Origin: an uncultured Bacteroidales bacterium
GTDB taxonomy: Bacteria > Bacteroidota > Bacteroidia > Bacteroidales > UBA932
NCBI GenBank assembly: GCA_905233655.1
Contig: CAJOCS010000010.1
Coordinates: forward strand, 1 to 42,284
Direction of reading: 5' to 3'
DNA: 42,284 nt
Each line of letters begins with the position of its first letter. Positions within the stretch are counted from its first letter, which is position 1. A program made the position numbers and the translations under genes. The notes under the pieces are model-generated. The model ran no database searches, was not told the DNA's origin, and was given only the letters and a program-made list of their open reading frames with translations. Positions 7,279 through 15,941 of the stretch are shown piece by piece.

Positions 7279-8234
7279 TTCAGGCCTTCCTCTCATATCT
7301 TGCCGATGAAAGGCGCTATTCCCCTCGCACGCTCGACATCTACAGGCGCGCCCTGGAGCAGTGGGAAGCGTTCTGCGAGGGTGAAAACGCAATCGATAAC
7401 CTGATTCCGTCCCGAATCCGCGAATGGGAGGGCCAGCTGCTCGAAAAGGGCTTCAAAGCCCGTACCGTCCACCTTGAAATGAGCGCCCTGAGCGGCTTCT
7501 GCAGCTATCTGATGAAAAGGGGAGTGCTTGCTTCCAATCCGGTAAAGGTGGTCCGTCGCCCCAAAACCGAACAGCGCCTTCCGAAATACTATCGAGAGCA
7601 GTGGATGGATGCCTATCTTGAGGCCACGGCAGCGAATGCCGACGAAGAGAACCTCCGGATGATGCTATCTCTCGGCGCCTCCGACAAAGTGGCCGTCGAG
7701 ATGTACCGCAGAAGGCTCAACCGGCTCATAGTCTCGCTTCTTTACGGCACCGGCATACGTCGCAGCGAACTGCTCAGCCTCAGCTGCTCAAGCGTAGACT
7801 TTTCGCGCTCCACGCTTCGCGTGAGGGGCAAGGGAGACAAAATGCGAGAAATTCCCCTCATTTCTTCGCTTATTCAGGAAATTTCGCTATATTTACAAGC
7901 AGCAAGTTCAATGACAGGAGTGGAAAGCAGGCCCGAAAGGGCGTTGCTCGTCACCGAAAAGGGAAAAGCCCTCTATCCGGGATATGTAGACCGTGCGGTA
8001 AAACGGGAACTCTCGGAAGCGGGAATCAGCGGCCAGAAGTCTCCGCACATACTCAGGCATTCGCTGGCAACGGCGCTGCTGGAAGAAGGCGCAGACCTTG
8101 AAAGCATCCGTCAGATGCTGGGGCACAGTTCCCTGGCCGCCACCCAGGTCTATACCCACAACTCCATTGAACGGCTCAAGTCTCAATACATTAACGCCCA
8201 TCCAAGGGCAAAAAACGAAGGAAGACATGATTAA
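7275..8234 (+). CDS. XerC/XerD-type tyrosine recombinase
   Basis: A 319-residue integrase-family protein of Xer length. The N-terminal SAM-like core-binding domain covers about residues 1-85 (FLSYLADERRYSPRTLDIYRR). The catalytic domain has Arg162 in GTGIRRSE, Lys186 in RGKGDK, His258-x-x-Arg261 in SPHILRHSLAT, His284 in LGHSSLA and the nucleophile Tyr293 in VYTH. Xer proteins resolve chromosome dimers at dif. The gene sits inside a housekeeping run and no attachment-site repeats or cargo genes surround it, so it is chromosomal rather than a mobile-element integrase. It starts in an ATGA overlap with cca and overlaps the next gene by 8 bases. Confidence 0.93.
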   Translation: MIQAFLSYLADERRYSPRTLDIYRRALEQWEAFCEGENAIDNLIPSRIREWEGQLLEKGFKARTVHLEMSALSGFCSYLMKRGVLASNPVKVVRRPKTEQRLPKYYREQWMDAYLEATAANADEENLRMMLSLGASDKVAVEMYRRRLNRLIVSLLYGTGIRRSELLSLSCSSVDFSRSTLRVRGKGDKMREIPLISSLIQEISLYLQAASSMTGVESRPERALLVTEKGKALYPGYVDRAVKRELSEAGISGQKSPHILRHSLATALLEEGADLESIRQMLGHSSLAATQVYTHNSIERLKSQYINAHPRAKNEGRHD

Positions 8235-8517
8235 CGTGAAGTCCTTGAAGTTCGACGCAGACGCCAAACTGCTCGAATATGTGGACAAGAAAGTTGGCAA
8301 GGTTGAGAAATTCTTCGACAATCTTGGCGATGTGGATGTTACCCTCTCGCTGCTCCCGGACGCCCAGAACAAATGCGTCAAGCTTCAGACCCGCATCCCG
8401 GGGGAAGACCTTATCGTGGAGAGGCAGGCAGACACCTTCGAAGAAGCCGTTACCGCAGCAGCGGATGCACTGAAAGAGCGCATCGTCCGTGCTAAGGAGC
8501 GCAAGTTTGACCGCTAG
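8227..8517 (+). CDS. hpf: Ribosome hibernation-promoting factor (HPF/YfiA family, short form)
   Basis: A 96-residue protein (MINVKSLKFDADAKLLEYVDKK...) with the beta-alpha-beta-beta-beta-alpha pattern of the S30AE family: the central ADTFEEAVTAAADALKERI helix and a basic C-terminal end. It lacks the long-HPF C-terminal dimerisation domain. Short HPFs bind in the 30S decoding centre and put ribosomes into a resting state in starvation. The start at 8227 overlaps the xer end by 8 bases; upstream in-frame codons translate the xer gene out of frame. It is followed by holA with a one-base TAG/GTG overlap. Confidence 0.92.
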   Translation: MINVKSLKFDADAKLLEYVDKKVGKVEKFFDNLGDVDVTLSLLPDAQNKCVKLQTRIPGEDLIVERQADTFEEAVTAAADALKERIVRAKERKFDR

Positions 8518-9560
8518 TGGCCGCCAAAGGTTACATAGAAACAGACCGTCAGGTCCAATCACTGCTTGAAGATGTCCGGAGTGGCATCTTCAAGCCTATT
8601 TATCTGCTCATGGGTCCGGAGCCATATTATCCGGACATGCTATGCAGCGCAATCGAGGAAAACTGCCTTCAGGAGTGGGAAAGGGACTTCAACCAGCTTG
8701 TCTGCTACGGCGGGGAAGTGGATGCCGAAAAGGTGATTACCGCCGCCCGGCGCTTTCCCATGATGGCCGAGAGGCAGCTCGTAGTGCTGAAGGAAGCCCA
8801 GCAGATGAAATCGCTCGAGGACCTTTCCTTTTATTGTGAAAACCCGCTGGACAGCACCGTGCTAGTGATCCTGATGCACGGAGCAAGTGCCGACAAACGC
8901 CGCAGCCTTTACAAGAGCGTGCTGAAAAACGGAGTGGTGGTGGATTCCCAGCAGCTTAGGGACTATGAGATTCCCCGCTGGATAGAAGACTACTATCATG
9001 GGCGCTCCCTTGAGATAGACCCTGACGCCGCGGTGCTTCTCGCCGAATATGCAGGCTCGGACCTCGGCAAGATTGCAGTTGAAACGGAAAAACTCCTGAA
9101 GAACCTTCCGGAAGGCTGCAGGAACGTCAGGATAGCGGACATCGAAAAGAACGTCGGCATGAGCCGTCAGTTCAGCATTTTCGAGCTCACGAAGGCCCTT
9201 TCCATGAAAGATGCCGCACAGGCTTTCAAGATTGCGGAATACATGGGCTCCGGAGCACGTTTCATGCTCCAGATGGTTATGGGTGCACTCCACACCCACT
9301 TTATGAAACTTATCCGTTACGGCCTTCTGCTGCGCTCTCCGGACGCGCATGATCCCAAGGCGAAGGCCGCAGCCCTTCAGGGGGTGAACCCCTATTACTA
9401 CCGCGAATACGACACCGCGGTGAGGAACTATCCTCCGGAAAAGTGCCTGAGGATAATGAACCTTCTCGCAGACTACGATTTCAAGGGAAAGGGCGACGGC
9501 GGCGAAGCCACCCAGGGCGAGCTGCTCACGGAACTTGTTGGGAAAATATTGGTAATATGA
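8517..9560 (+). CDS. holA: DNA polymerase III subunit delta
   Basis: A 347-residue protein with the delta-subunit pattern: YLLMGPEPYYPDML in place of a Walker A loop, ERQLVVLKEAQQM, the region ending VLLAEYAGSDLGKIAVETEKLL, then VGMSRQFSIFELTKAL. Delta opens the beta sliding clamp within the clamp loader. The GTG start at 8517 shares one base with the hpf stop. The next gene starts in an ATGA overlap, so the run from the HsdR_N gene continues directly into the ABC transporter genes. Confidence 0.92.
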   Translation: MAAKGYIETDRQVQSLLEDVRSGIFKPIYLLMGPEPYYPDMLCSAIEENCLQEWERDFNQLVCYGGEVDAEKVITAARRFPMMAERQLVVLKEAQQMKSLEDLSFYCENPLDSTVLVILMHGASADKRRSLYKSVLKNGVVVDSQQLRDYEIPRWIEDYYHGRSLEIDPDAAVLLAEYAGSDLGKIAVETEKLLKNLPEGCRNVRIADIEKNVGMSRQFSIFELTKALSMKDAAQAFKIAEYMGSGARFMLQMVMGALHTHFMKLIRYGLLLRSPDAHDPKAKAAALQGVNPYYYREYDTAVRNYPPEKCLRIMNLLADYDFKGKGDGGEATQGELLTELVGKILVI

Positions 9561-10408
9561 GCATAATTCAAATCAAAGACGTAAGCAAGAGCTTCGGGGA
9601 AAAAGTGGCGCTGGACCATGTGTCGCTGGAGATTCCCGAAGGAACGATCTTTGGCTTGCTGGGCCCCAACGGAGCCGGCAAGTCCACTCTGATCCGAATA
9701 ATAAACCGCATCACCATCGCCTCCGGCGGCGAGGTATTCTTCCAGGGCCACCCCATCACGGAAGAGGACGTCTCCAAGATTGGCTATCTGCCGGAGGAGA
9801 GGGGACTCTACCGCAAAATGAAGGTGGGAGACCAGGCCATGTACCTCGCCCAGCTCAAGGGAATGTCGTCACGCGACGCAGCCCGCGAACTAAAGGCGTG
9901 GTTCGTCCGCTTCGGCATCCAGGACTGGTGGAACAAGAAGGTGGAAGAACTCTCGAAAGGTATGGCTCAGAAGCTCCAGTTCATCACCACGGTGGTCCAT
10001 AAACCGTCCCTGATGATTCTGGACGAGCCTTTTTCCGGTTTCGACCCGGTGAATGCCGAACTCATCCGCCAGGAAATCCTCCGTCTCAAGGACGAGGGTG
10101 CCACCATCATCCTTTCCACCCACAATATGGAGTCGGTAGAAGCTCTGTGCGAAAATATAGCCCTTATCAACAAGGGAAAGATGGTCATCACCGGCGGCAC
10201 CGACGAAATCCGTCACCGCTACGGAGAAGACAATGTGGAAATCGAATACACGGACTCCTCGCTCGAGCGCAGGAAGGAAGTGGTGAACCGCAGCAAAGTC
10301 AATGAGCGCCTCGGCGAACTCATCGCCCAGGATGTAACCATCAATTCTTTCAGGGAGGTCATTCCCAGAATGAACGACATTTTCATTAAACTGGTAACGG
10401 AGGAGTAG
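9557..10408 (+). CDS. ABC transporter ATP-binding protein (NatA-type)
   Basis: A 283-residue ATPase with Walker A LLGPNGAGKST, a Q-loop region near IGYLPEERGLYRKM, the signature variant LSKGMAQKLQF, and Walker B LMILDEPFSGFDP with the switch His in STHNM. The C-terminal part (about 220-283) is the usual DUF4162-like extension of Nat-type ATPases. It pairs with the adjacent permease (4-base intergenic distance) to form an exporter. The substrate is unknown; Nat-type systems handle sodium, peptides or drugs. The start at 9557 is in an ATGA overlap with holA. Confidence 0.93.
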   Translation: MSIIQIKDVSKSFGEKVALDHVSLEIPEGTIFGLLGPNGAGKSTLIRIINRITIASGGEVFFQGHPITEEDVSKIGYLPEERGLYRKMKVGDQAMYLAQLKGMSSRDAARELKAWFVRFGIQDWWNKKVEELSKGMAQKLQFITTVVHKPSLMILDEPFSGFDPVNAELIRQEILRLKDEGATIILSTHNMESVEALCENIALINKGKMVITGGTDEIRHRYGEDNVEIEYTDSSLERRKEVVNRSKVNERLGELIAQDVTINSFREVIPRMNDIFIKLVTEE

Positions 10409-10411
10409 GCT

Positions 10412-11818
10412 ATGAATTTCAAGAAACTTGGCATCATCATCACGAGGGAATACCTTAACAAGGTCAAAAAGAAGAGTTTCCTCCTCATTACATTCCTCAC
10501 TCCCATCCTCTTCGCGGGCATCGCCATCCTTCCCAGCCTCATCATGTTCGGGGCCAAGGAAGACACCAAGACCGTGGGCGTGGTGGACCGTTCCGGAATC
10601 GTGCTGCCCTTCCTTGAGGACAACGACGTGCTCCAGTTTACCGACCTCGGCCCCGATGCCGACGTGGACTCCTTCAAGGCCGACCTCGGCGCCGCCGGAA
10701 TCGACGTCCTGCTGAGCATTTCGCCCATCGACAGCCTTGAAAAGACCGTCACTGCCGACACCTACTCGGAAAAGCCTCTCGGCATGGATACGGGCAGCGG
10801 AATTGAAAGACGGATAAACGACGCCGTAGAGGCCTACAGGATAGACTCCTACGGAATTGACGACCTCGAGCAGATAATGCAGTCGGTGCACTCCAACGTC
10901 CACGTGCACAGCTACACGATAGACAAATCCGGAAACGAGAATATCTCCGAATCCGGCGTCTACATGGCCATTTCCATGATACTGGGAATGATGATTTATA
11001 TATTCATCGCTCTGTTCTCCGGCATGGTCATGTCGTCCGTGATTGAAGAGAAGAGTTCCAGGGTGGTGGAAGTGCTGGTTTCCAGCGTCAAAGCTACCGA
11101 GCTCATGTTCGGAAAGATAATCGGCGTAGCCCTCGTGGCGCTCACTCAGTTCCTGCTCTGGATTGTGCTCACCGCCGCCATCCTCGGAATTGCCGGAGGC
11201 ATAATCGGCATGGACAAGATCCTTGCCGTTGGAAGCGAGAGCGTGGAAGTGACTCCCATGGGCGTGCATCCAGACATGGGTATGGATATGGGTGTGGATA
11301 TGGCTTCCATCCAGGATGCCATGGCTGCTCCCTCCGATAGCGTTGCCACCGCCGAACCTACCGGAATGCAGGCTGTGATGAGCACCCTCGGCAACATCAA
11401 ACTCGGAGAGATCCTGCTTGCCTTCCTGCTCTTCTTCATCTTCGGATACCTGCTGTATGCATCGCTGTTCGCCGCAATAGGCTCCGGAGTCGAGAACGAA
11501 GGCGACAGCACGCAGCTCCAGCTGCCGGTGACGATTCCCCTCATGCTGGGATTCTTCGTGGCCCTCTATGCATTCAAGGCCCCGGACAGCAGCCTGGTGT
11601 TCTGGTTCTCGATGATTCCTTTCACTTCTCCCATCGTGATGCTGGCACGCCTGCCCTTCGGGGTGGCCACCTGGGAGCTGATACTCAGCCTGGTTCTGCT
11701 TGTGGGAACCTTTATAGGCTGCGCATGGGCATCGGCCAAGATATACAAGGTGGGAATCCTCATGTACGGTAAGAAATCTTCATTCAAAGACCTTTGGAAA
11801 TGGCTGAAGCAGAAGTAA
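10412..11818 (+). CDS. ABC-2 type permease (NatB-like)
   Basis: A 468-residue ABC-2 permease: N-terminal membrane segment about residues 25-45 (FLLITFLTPILFAGIAILP), a large extracytoplasmic domain (about 46-185), then at least five hydrophobic segments between about 188 and 450, including the family-typical motif SSVIEEKSSRVVEVLVSSVKA after the second segment. Between two membrane segments (about residues 275-320) is an unusual Met/Asp-rich loop (MGVHPDMGMDMGVDMAS). It works with the preceding ATPase. The 3' end overlaps the next gene by 19 bases. Confidence 0.9.
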   Translation: MNFKKLGIIITREYLNKVKKKSFLLITFLTPILFAGIAILPSLIMFGAKEDTKTVGVVDRSGIVLPFLEDNDVLQFTDLGPDADVDSFKADLGAAGIDVLLSISPIDSLEKTVTADTYSEKPLGMDTGSGIERRINDAVEAYRIDSYGIDDLEQIMQSVHSNVHVHSYTIDKSGNENISESGVYMAISMILGMMIYIFIALFSGMVMSSVIEEKSSRVVEVLVSSVKATELMFGKIIGVALVALTQFLLWIVLTAAILGIAGGIIGMDKILAVGSESVEVTPMGVHPDMGMDMGVDMASIQDAMAAPSDSVATAEPTGMQAVMSTLGNIKLGEILLAFLLFFIFGYLLYASLFAAIGSGVENEGDSTQLQLPVTIPLMLGFFVALYAFKAPDSSLVFWFSMIPFTSPIVMLARLPFGVATWELILSLVLLVGTFIGCAWASAKIYKVGILMYGKKSSFKDLWKWLKQK

Positions 11819-12687
11819 AGAAAGAACGGATTCAGCTGCTGGTGCTGCTCGCCGAAATGATTCTGTGCATTGTCCTGTATTTCTGGATGACAGCACTGAA
11901 CGAGGGAGCCTTCAGCTGGAAAAGAGTTGCCATGGACGGCTCCCGTACTGGTATCGAGAGCGTGACTCAGGACAATGTGGGCACGGCCCTCGGCGTCTTC
12001 GACGACGACATGTACACGGCCCCTTCAGGCCTTGTAACCGAGCTTGACGACCCCCTCGCCGAGTGCGCGGCCATCCTCATGGAATGCCAGGGGAGGCTCG
12101 CACCCCTTAAGGAAGTGGTGGGGCACAGCGCGAAGATGATGATGAACCTCCGCACCCAGCCCGACCTTCCTCTTCCCAACCTCTTCGCAGACATCCTGAG
12201 GGCCAAGGGAAGCGAGTATTTCGGCGTGCCGATGGATTTCGCCATCACAAATTACGGAGGCATACGCGTACCCATGCCCAAGGGCGCAATCACGAAGGAG
12301 GATATCTCCAACATGTTTCCCTTCGAGAATTACATGGTATATGCCAAGGTTAGCGGCGAAGGCCTGCTGAGCCTTTTCAACCAGCTGGCGCAGACTGAAG
12401 CCTTCCAGGCGGTGAGCGGCGCACGCATCCTTGTACGCGACCACCAGCTGGTGGAAGCCCTGATAGGCGGGGAGCCTGTGGACCCGGAGAGAATCTACAA
12501 CGTCACCACCATCGACTTCCTGCTGGGCGGCGGAGACCGCATTGCCATCGGCGCAATTGCAAGCGACGTAGTGCTCACCCACGTCCTTCTGAAGGACATC
12601 ATGTTCGAATATGTTGAAAAATGCGAGGCACAGGGGATTGTGATTGATTCCGAACCCGACGGCCGCGTTGTAATGGAGGAAAGCTAG
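11800..12687 (+). CDS. 5'-nucleotidase C-terminal (substrate-binding) domain protein, membrane-anchored
   Basis: A 295-residue protein with one N-terminal hydrophobic segment (about residues 12-35) followed by a 5'-nucleotidase C-terminal domain: ITNYGGIRVPMPKGAIT, FPFENYMVYAKVSG and DFLLGGGDRI. In single-chain UshA-like enzymes this domain binds the nucleotide base but has no metal site. Here it is a separate gene placed before the metallophosphatase half. The two products probably assemble outside the cytoplasmic membrane. Start 11800 overlaps the permease end; an in-frame TTG two codons upstream is possible. Confidence 0.88.
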   Translation: MAEAEVKKERIQLLVLLAEMILCIVLYFWMTALNEGAFSWKRVAMDGSRTGIESVTQDNVGTALGVFDDDMYTAPSGLVTELDDPLAECAAILMECQGRLAPLKEVVGHSAKMMMNLRTQPDLPLPNLFADILRAKGSEYFGVPMDFAITNYGGIRVPMPKGAITKEDISNMFPFENYMVYAKVSGEGLLSLFNQLAQTEAFQAVSGARILVRDHQLVEALIGGEPVDPERIYNVTTIDFLLGGGDRIAIGAIASDVVLTHVLLKDIMFEYVEKCEAQGIVIDSEPDGRVVMEES

Positions 12688-12688
12688 T

Positions 12689-13552
12689 ATGGAAGGCAAT
12701 ATCAAGATTCTGCTTACAGCGCTTGCCGTTGCAATACTCGCCGGCGTGGTGTGCCTGAGCGTCAAGACAGTCAAAAACGGCAAGAAGACGGAGATTACCA
12801 TAATCCACGTTAACGACACCCACTCCCAGATGGAGCCCCTTCGCAGCGGAGCTTCCGCCGGCATGGGCGGCGTCCTCGAGAGGGTGGCCTACATCGACTC
12901 GGTCCGGAAGGCCGACGGAGCGGATAACGTCCTCGTTCTTCATGCCGGAGACTTCGTACAGGGTTCGGCCTACTTCACCGAGTTCCGCGGAACCGTTGAA
13001 ACCAGCATCATCAACGCAATCGGCTACGACGCCGTAACCCTTGGCAATCATGAGTTCGACAATGGCCTGGAAGGCCTTGGAGAGATGGTTTCCTCGATTG
13101 AAGTACCCATTGTTGTGTGCAACTACGACTTTTCGCCCTTCCCCTGGGGAGAGCGCATAAAGCCCTATGTGATAGTAGAGAAAGCCGGGAAGAAGATTGG
13201 CATAATCGGCGTGCTTTGCTCTCTGAAGGATATGGTGAACGGAGACATCTCCGACCGTATTCCGGAATTCGACCTCATCCCCACGGTCCAGTCTTATGCC
13301 GACATGCTCCACGAAGAGTGCGACCTCGTGATTGCCCTTACCCACATCGGCTACGAAGAGCACAATCCCGGAGACCTGATCGACCCGATTCTGGTTTCCG
13401 AGACGAGGAACATCGACGTCGTTATCGGCGGACATTCCCATACATTCATGGAAGAAGCCGCGATGATTCCGAATCTCGACGGGAAAAAGATACCCGTCGT
13501 CCAGACCGGCTGGCAGGGCGTATATATGGGAGAAATGCATATTAAGCTATAG
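12689..13552 (+). CDS. Metallophosphatase (5'-nucleotidase N-terminal domain protein)
   Basis: A 287-residue calcineurin-like phosphoesterase with an N-terminal hydrophobic anchor or signal (about residues 5-24). Metal-binding motifs occur in order: IIHVNDTHSQ (Asp, His), HAGDFVQGS, LGNHEFDNG (Asn-His), ALTHIGYEEH and GGHSHTF. It is the catalytic half of a UshA-type 5'-nucleotidase and is expected to hydrolyse nucleotides or sugar-nucleotides in the periplasm. It follows the C-domain gene by one base, so the two halves are encoded in reversed order compared with single-chain enzymes. Confidence 0.9.
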   Translation: MEGNIKILLTALAVAILAGVVCLSVKTVKNGKKTEITIIHVNDTHSQMEPLRSGASAGMGGVLERVAYIDSVRKADGADNVLVLHAGDFVQGSAYFTEFRGTVETSIINAIGYDAVTLGNHEFDNGLEGLGEMVSSIEVPIVVCNYDFSPFPWGERIKPYVIVEKAGKKIGIIGVLCSLKDMVNGDISDRIPEFDLIPTVQSYADMLHEECDLVIALTHIGYEEHNPGDLIDPILVSETRNIDVVIGGHSHTFMEEAAMIPNLDGKKIPVVQTGWQGVYMGEMHIKL

Positions 13553-13555
13553 CAC

Positions 13556-14419
13556 ATGATACAATCGATGACAGGATACGGCAAGGCCAGCGCGGCTCTC
13601 CCGGGAGGAAAACTCACCGTGGAGATCCGTTCGCTCAACTCCAAGAGTGCCGATATCAACATCAAAACGAACCTCATCCCCAAAGACAAGGAGATTGCCC
13701 TCAGGAAAAAGATTCAGGAGCGACTGGTAAGGGGCACCATCGACCTGTACATGACATGGGAAGCCGGAAACGACGCTTCCGTGGCTCAGATAAACTCCGG
13801 CATGTTCCGTTCCTACATGAACGAACTCCTGTGTCTCGACCCCAAACTGGACCGTTCAGTAGTCGCGGCATCGGTACTCCGTCTTCCGGACGTGGTGGAG
13901 AACAAGAAGGCCGACATCATCGACGAGGCTTCATGGCCACTGGTGGAAACGGCCGTGGACGAGGCTCTGGGCGCAATCTGCGCCTACCGTTCCACGGAAG
14001 GGGAGGCCCTTTACAAGGACGTAACCTCACGTGTGGGCAATATTCTGGAGCTCTATTCCGAAGTGGAGAAACTCGAAGGGGAAAGGATTGAGGCGGTAAA
14101 GGAACGGATTTTGAAAAACCTCGAAGAACTGGCCCAGAAGCCCGACATGCAGCGTTTCGAGCAGGAACTGATCTTCTACCTCGAGAAGTACGACATAAAC
14201 GAGGAGAAAGTGCGCCTGCGCCAGCACTGCCGCTACTTCATGGAGACCATCGACACGGAAGAATATCCCGGAAAGAAGCTGGGATTCATTATCCAGGAAA
14301 TGGGACGCGAAATAAACACCACCGGCTCGAAAGCCAACCATGCCGGTATCCAGAGGCTGGTGGTGAAAATGAAAGACGAGCTCGAGAAGATTCGGGAACA
14401 GTCAATGAATATTTTGTAA
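13556..14419 (+). CDS. yicC: YicC/YloC family endoribonuclease
   Basis: A 287-residue protein with the YicC N-terminal signature MIQSMTGYGKA and EIRSLNSKSADI, and the conserved C-terminal block KKLGFIIQEMGREINTTGSKA. Full family length. E. coli YicC is an RNase acting on small RNAs; other family members are linked to stationary phase and DNA damage survival. It follows the nucleotidase gene by 3 bases and ends 9 bases before the protease gene, so it belongs to the same transcriptional run. Confidence 0.94.
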   Translation: MIQSMTGYGKASAALPGGKLTVEIRSLNSKSADINIKTNLIPKDKEIALRKKIQERLVRGTIDLYMTWEAGNDASVAQINSGMFRSYMNELLCLDPKLDRSVVAASVLRLPDVVENKKADIIDEASWPLVETAVDEALGAICAYRSTEGEALYKDVTSRVGNILELYSEVEKLEGERIEAVKERILKNLEELAQKPDMQRFEQELIFYLEKYDINEEKVRLRQHCRYFMETIDTEEYPGKKLGFIIQEMGREINTTGSKANHAGIQRLVVKMKDELEKIREQSMNIL

Positions 14420-14428
14420 CACTAAGAT

Positions 14429-15157
14429 ATGAAACGTAAGCTCCTGGCAGGCTTCATCCTCATGGCCTGCATGTCAATGACAGCATTGGCACAGCATTCC
14501 GGAAACGGAAGCGACACAGACTACGACGGCAGCGGTCCGTTCCCCAACAGGCGGGCCCAGTCCTCCTACTGGTCGGGTTCAGGCATTGCCCTCGACTCCC
14601 GGACCGTGGCCACGAACCACCACGTTGTGGAAGGTGCCACTCACGTTTATGTCTATTTCTCGGACACCCGTACCCGCTACGCCTGCGAAGTCATAACGGT
14701 TGACGAGGAACACGACCTTGCCCTAGTGCGCATCAGCGACCCTGCCTTCCAGGGTTTCCCCAACGCCCGTTTCGGCTTCAAAGTGGCCGATGAAGACGTG
14801 GGCATGGGCGTTTTCGTGCTGGGTTACCCGAGAATCTCCACCATGGGTGAGGAAGTGAAACTCACCACGGGCGTTCTGTCGTCCCGCAGCGGTTATCAGG
14901 GAGATGTCTCTCTTTATCAGGTTTCAGCGCCTGTTCAGAACGGAAACAGCGGCGGTCCTCTGTTCAACGACAACGGTGAACTCATAGGCATTATCGTGGC
15001 AAAGCACACCGACGGCGTGGAGAACGTGAGCTACGCTCGTGAGCAGCGCCGGAGTGAACATCAACATGAACCGCAGGTCCCAGATTTCGTCCATGACACT
15101 GGCCCAGAAGTGCAACGAAGTCATTCCCTTCACAGTGATGATGACCGCCGACGATGA
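14429..15157 (+). CDS. Trypsin-like serine protease (5' portion of a frameshifted gene)
   Basis: This has a Sec signal peptide (about residues 1-21, ending ALAQ) followed by a chymotrypsin-fold protease domain. The catalytic triad is complete: His65 in TNHHVV, Asp96 in EHDLALVRI and Ser174 in NGNSGGPLF. After VENVSYA near 15036 the frame loses all family resemblance (REQRRSEHQH...) and stops at 15157, while the +1-shifted frame resumes a plausible continuation (VSSAGVNI...). A single extra base near 15036-15039 therefore splits the gene, either truly or by a sequencing error. The protease domain itself is complete, so a truncated but active periplasmic enzyme is conceivable. Confidence 0.85.
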   Translation: MKRKLLAGFILMACMSMTALAQHSGNGSDTDYDGSGPFPNRRAQSSYWSGSGIALDSRTVATNHHVVEGATHVYVYFSDTRTRYACEVITVDEEHDLALVRISDPAFQGFPNARFGFKVADEDVGMGVFVLGYPRISTMGEEVKLTTGVLSSRSGYQGDVSLYQVSAPVQNGNSGGPLFNDNGELIGIIVAKHTDGVENVSYAREQRRSEHQHEPQVPDFVHDTGPEVQRSHSLHSDDDRRR

Positions 15158-15941
15158 GCCCGTGACATCCTCCTCCGGCAAGCGCAGCTGGAACGACGGC
15201 GGACGCGACGGCGCTCCCGGACGCTCAGACAGCGAGAAATTCGGTGAAGACCACCGCAGCGGCGGTTCCGGCTCATCCGGTTCCTCAGGTTCTTCTTCGA
15301 GCTCGGGAAGCGGAAGTGACGTATCCCGCGGAGGCTCCAGCGGTTCTTCCGGCAGCGGCACCAACCGCGGCTCCGGTTCATCCGGTTCAGGTTCAGGTAC
15401 TTCCCGTGGCTCCGGCTCCGGCTCGTCGGGTTCCGGCAGTGGTTCCTCATCCAGCTCAGGCTCGGGTTCCTCCTCGAGTTCGGGATCGGGAAGCGCATCG
15501 GGTTCCGGTTCAGGAGGTTCACGTTCCGGTGGTATTTCCTCCAACGGCAAGGGCGAAAGATACGGCTCCAGAGGCACTTATCCCATCCGCGTGGACCGTC
15601 CTGCAGTGGACCAGGCAAACACCAATTACGCCATTGTCACCAGGATTATCGTAGACCAGAACCAGACAATCGTAAGCTTCGCCATCATCAACCCCTATGA
15701 CGGCCCCGTAGAGTTCTATATTGCAGCGAACGCATACCTGCAGGATCCGGCGACAAACCGCCGCTATACCGTACAGCGTGCGAGCAACATAAGTCTGGAT
15801 CCGGGCAGGGTAAGTCTCGACCCGGGTGAAATCCTGGAATTCCAGCTCTACTTCCCGTCGGTGCCCGCAAACGTGCACAAGCTGGACTTCATCGAGCCCG
15901 GCGACGGTGGTTGGACATTCCGTGGAATCAACGTGAACTAG
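15039..15941 (+). pseudogene. C-terminal portion of the frameshifted protease: Ser/Gly linker plus beta-rich domain
   Basis: This frame continues the protease (SSAGVNINMNRRSQISSM, then AQKCNEVIPFTVMMT). It enters a Ser/Gly-rich low-complexity linker of about 90 residues (15255-15540) and ends in a C-terminal domain of about 125 residues with beta-sandwich character (YAIVTRIIVDQNQTIVSFAI, then FQLYFPSVPANV). With one base removed near 15038 it forms a single protein of about 503 residues with the upstream part. The linker probably spaces the protease from a surface or substrate-binding domain. A GTG at 15039 could start it independently, but that would leave no signal peptide. Confidence 0.75.

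Noticed and set aside
7275..8234. Tyrosine recombinase considered as an integrase of a mobile element
   Set aside because: It has Xer length, lies inside a tightly overlapping housekeeping run, and there is no tRNA target, direct repeat or cargo nearby; the tmRNA 3' end shows no duplicated attachment sequence.
9890..11269. A 459-codon open frame on the minus strand across the ABC transporter genes
   Set aside because: It is antisense to two well-supported genes and its translation (His/Val/Gly-rich, no motifs) is typical of the complement of G+C-rich coding DNA.
12599..13540. A 313-codon minus-strand frame over the metallophosphatase gene
   Set aside because: The plus-strand gene has all metal motifs; the antisense frame has none.
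14924..15577. Minus-strand frame encoding a Pro/Glu repeat protein, and other open frames across the same region
   Set aside because: They mirror the Ser/Gly linker codons of the protease gene. Simple repeats leave all frames open; no signal, start context or family supports them.
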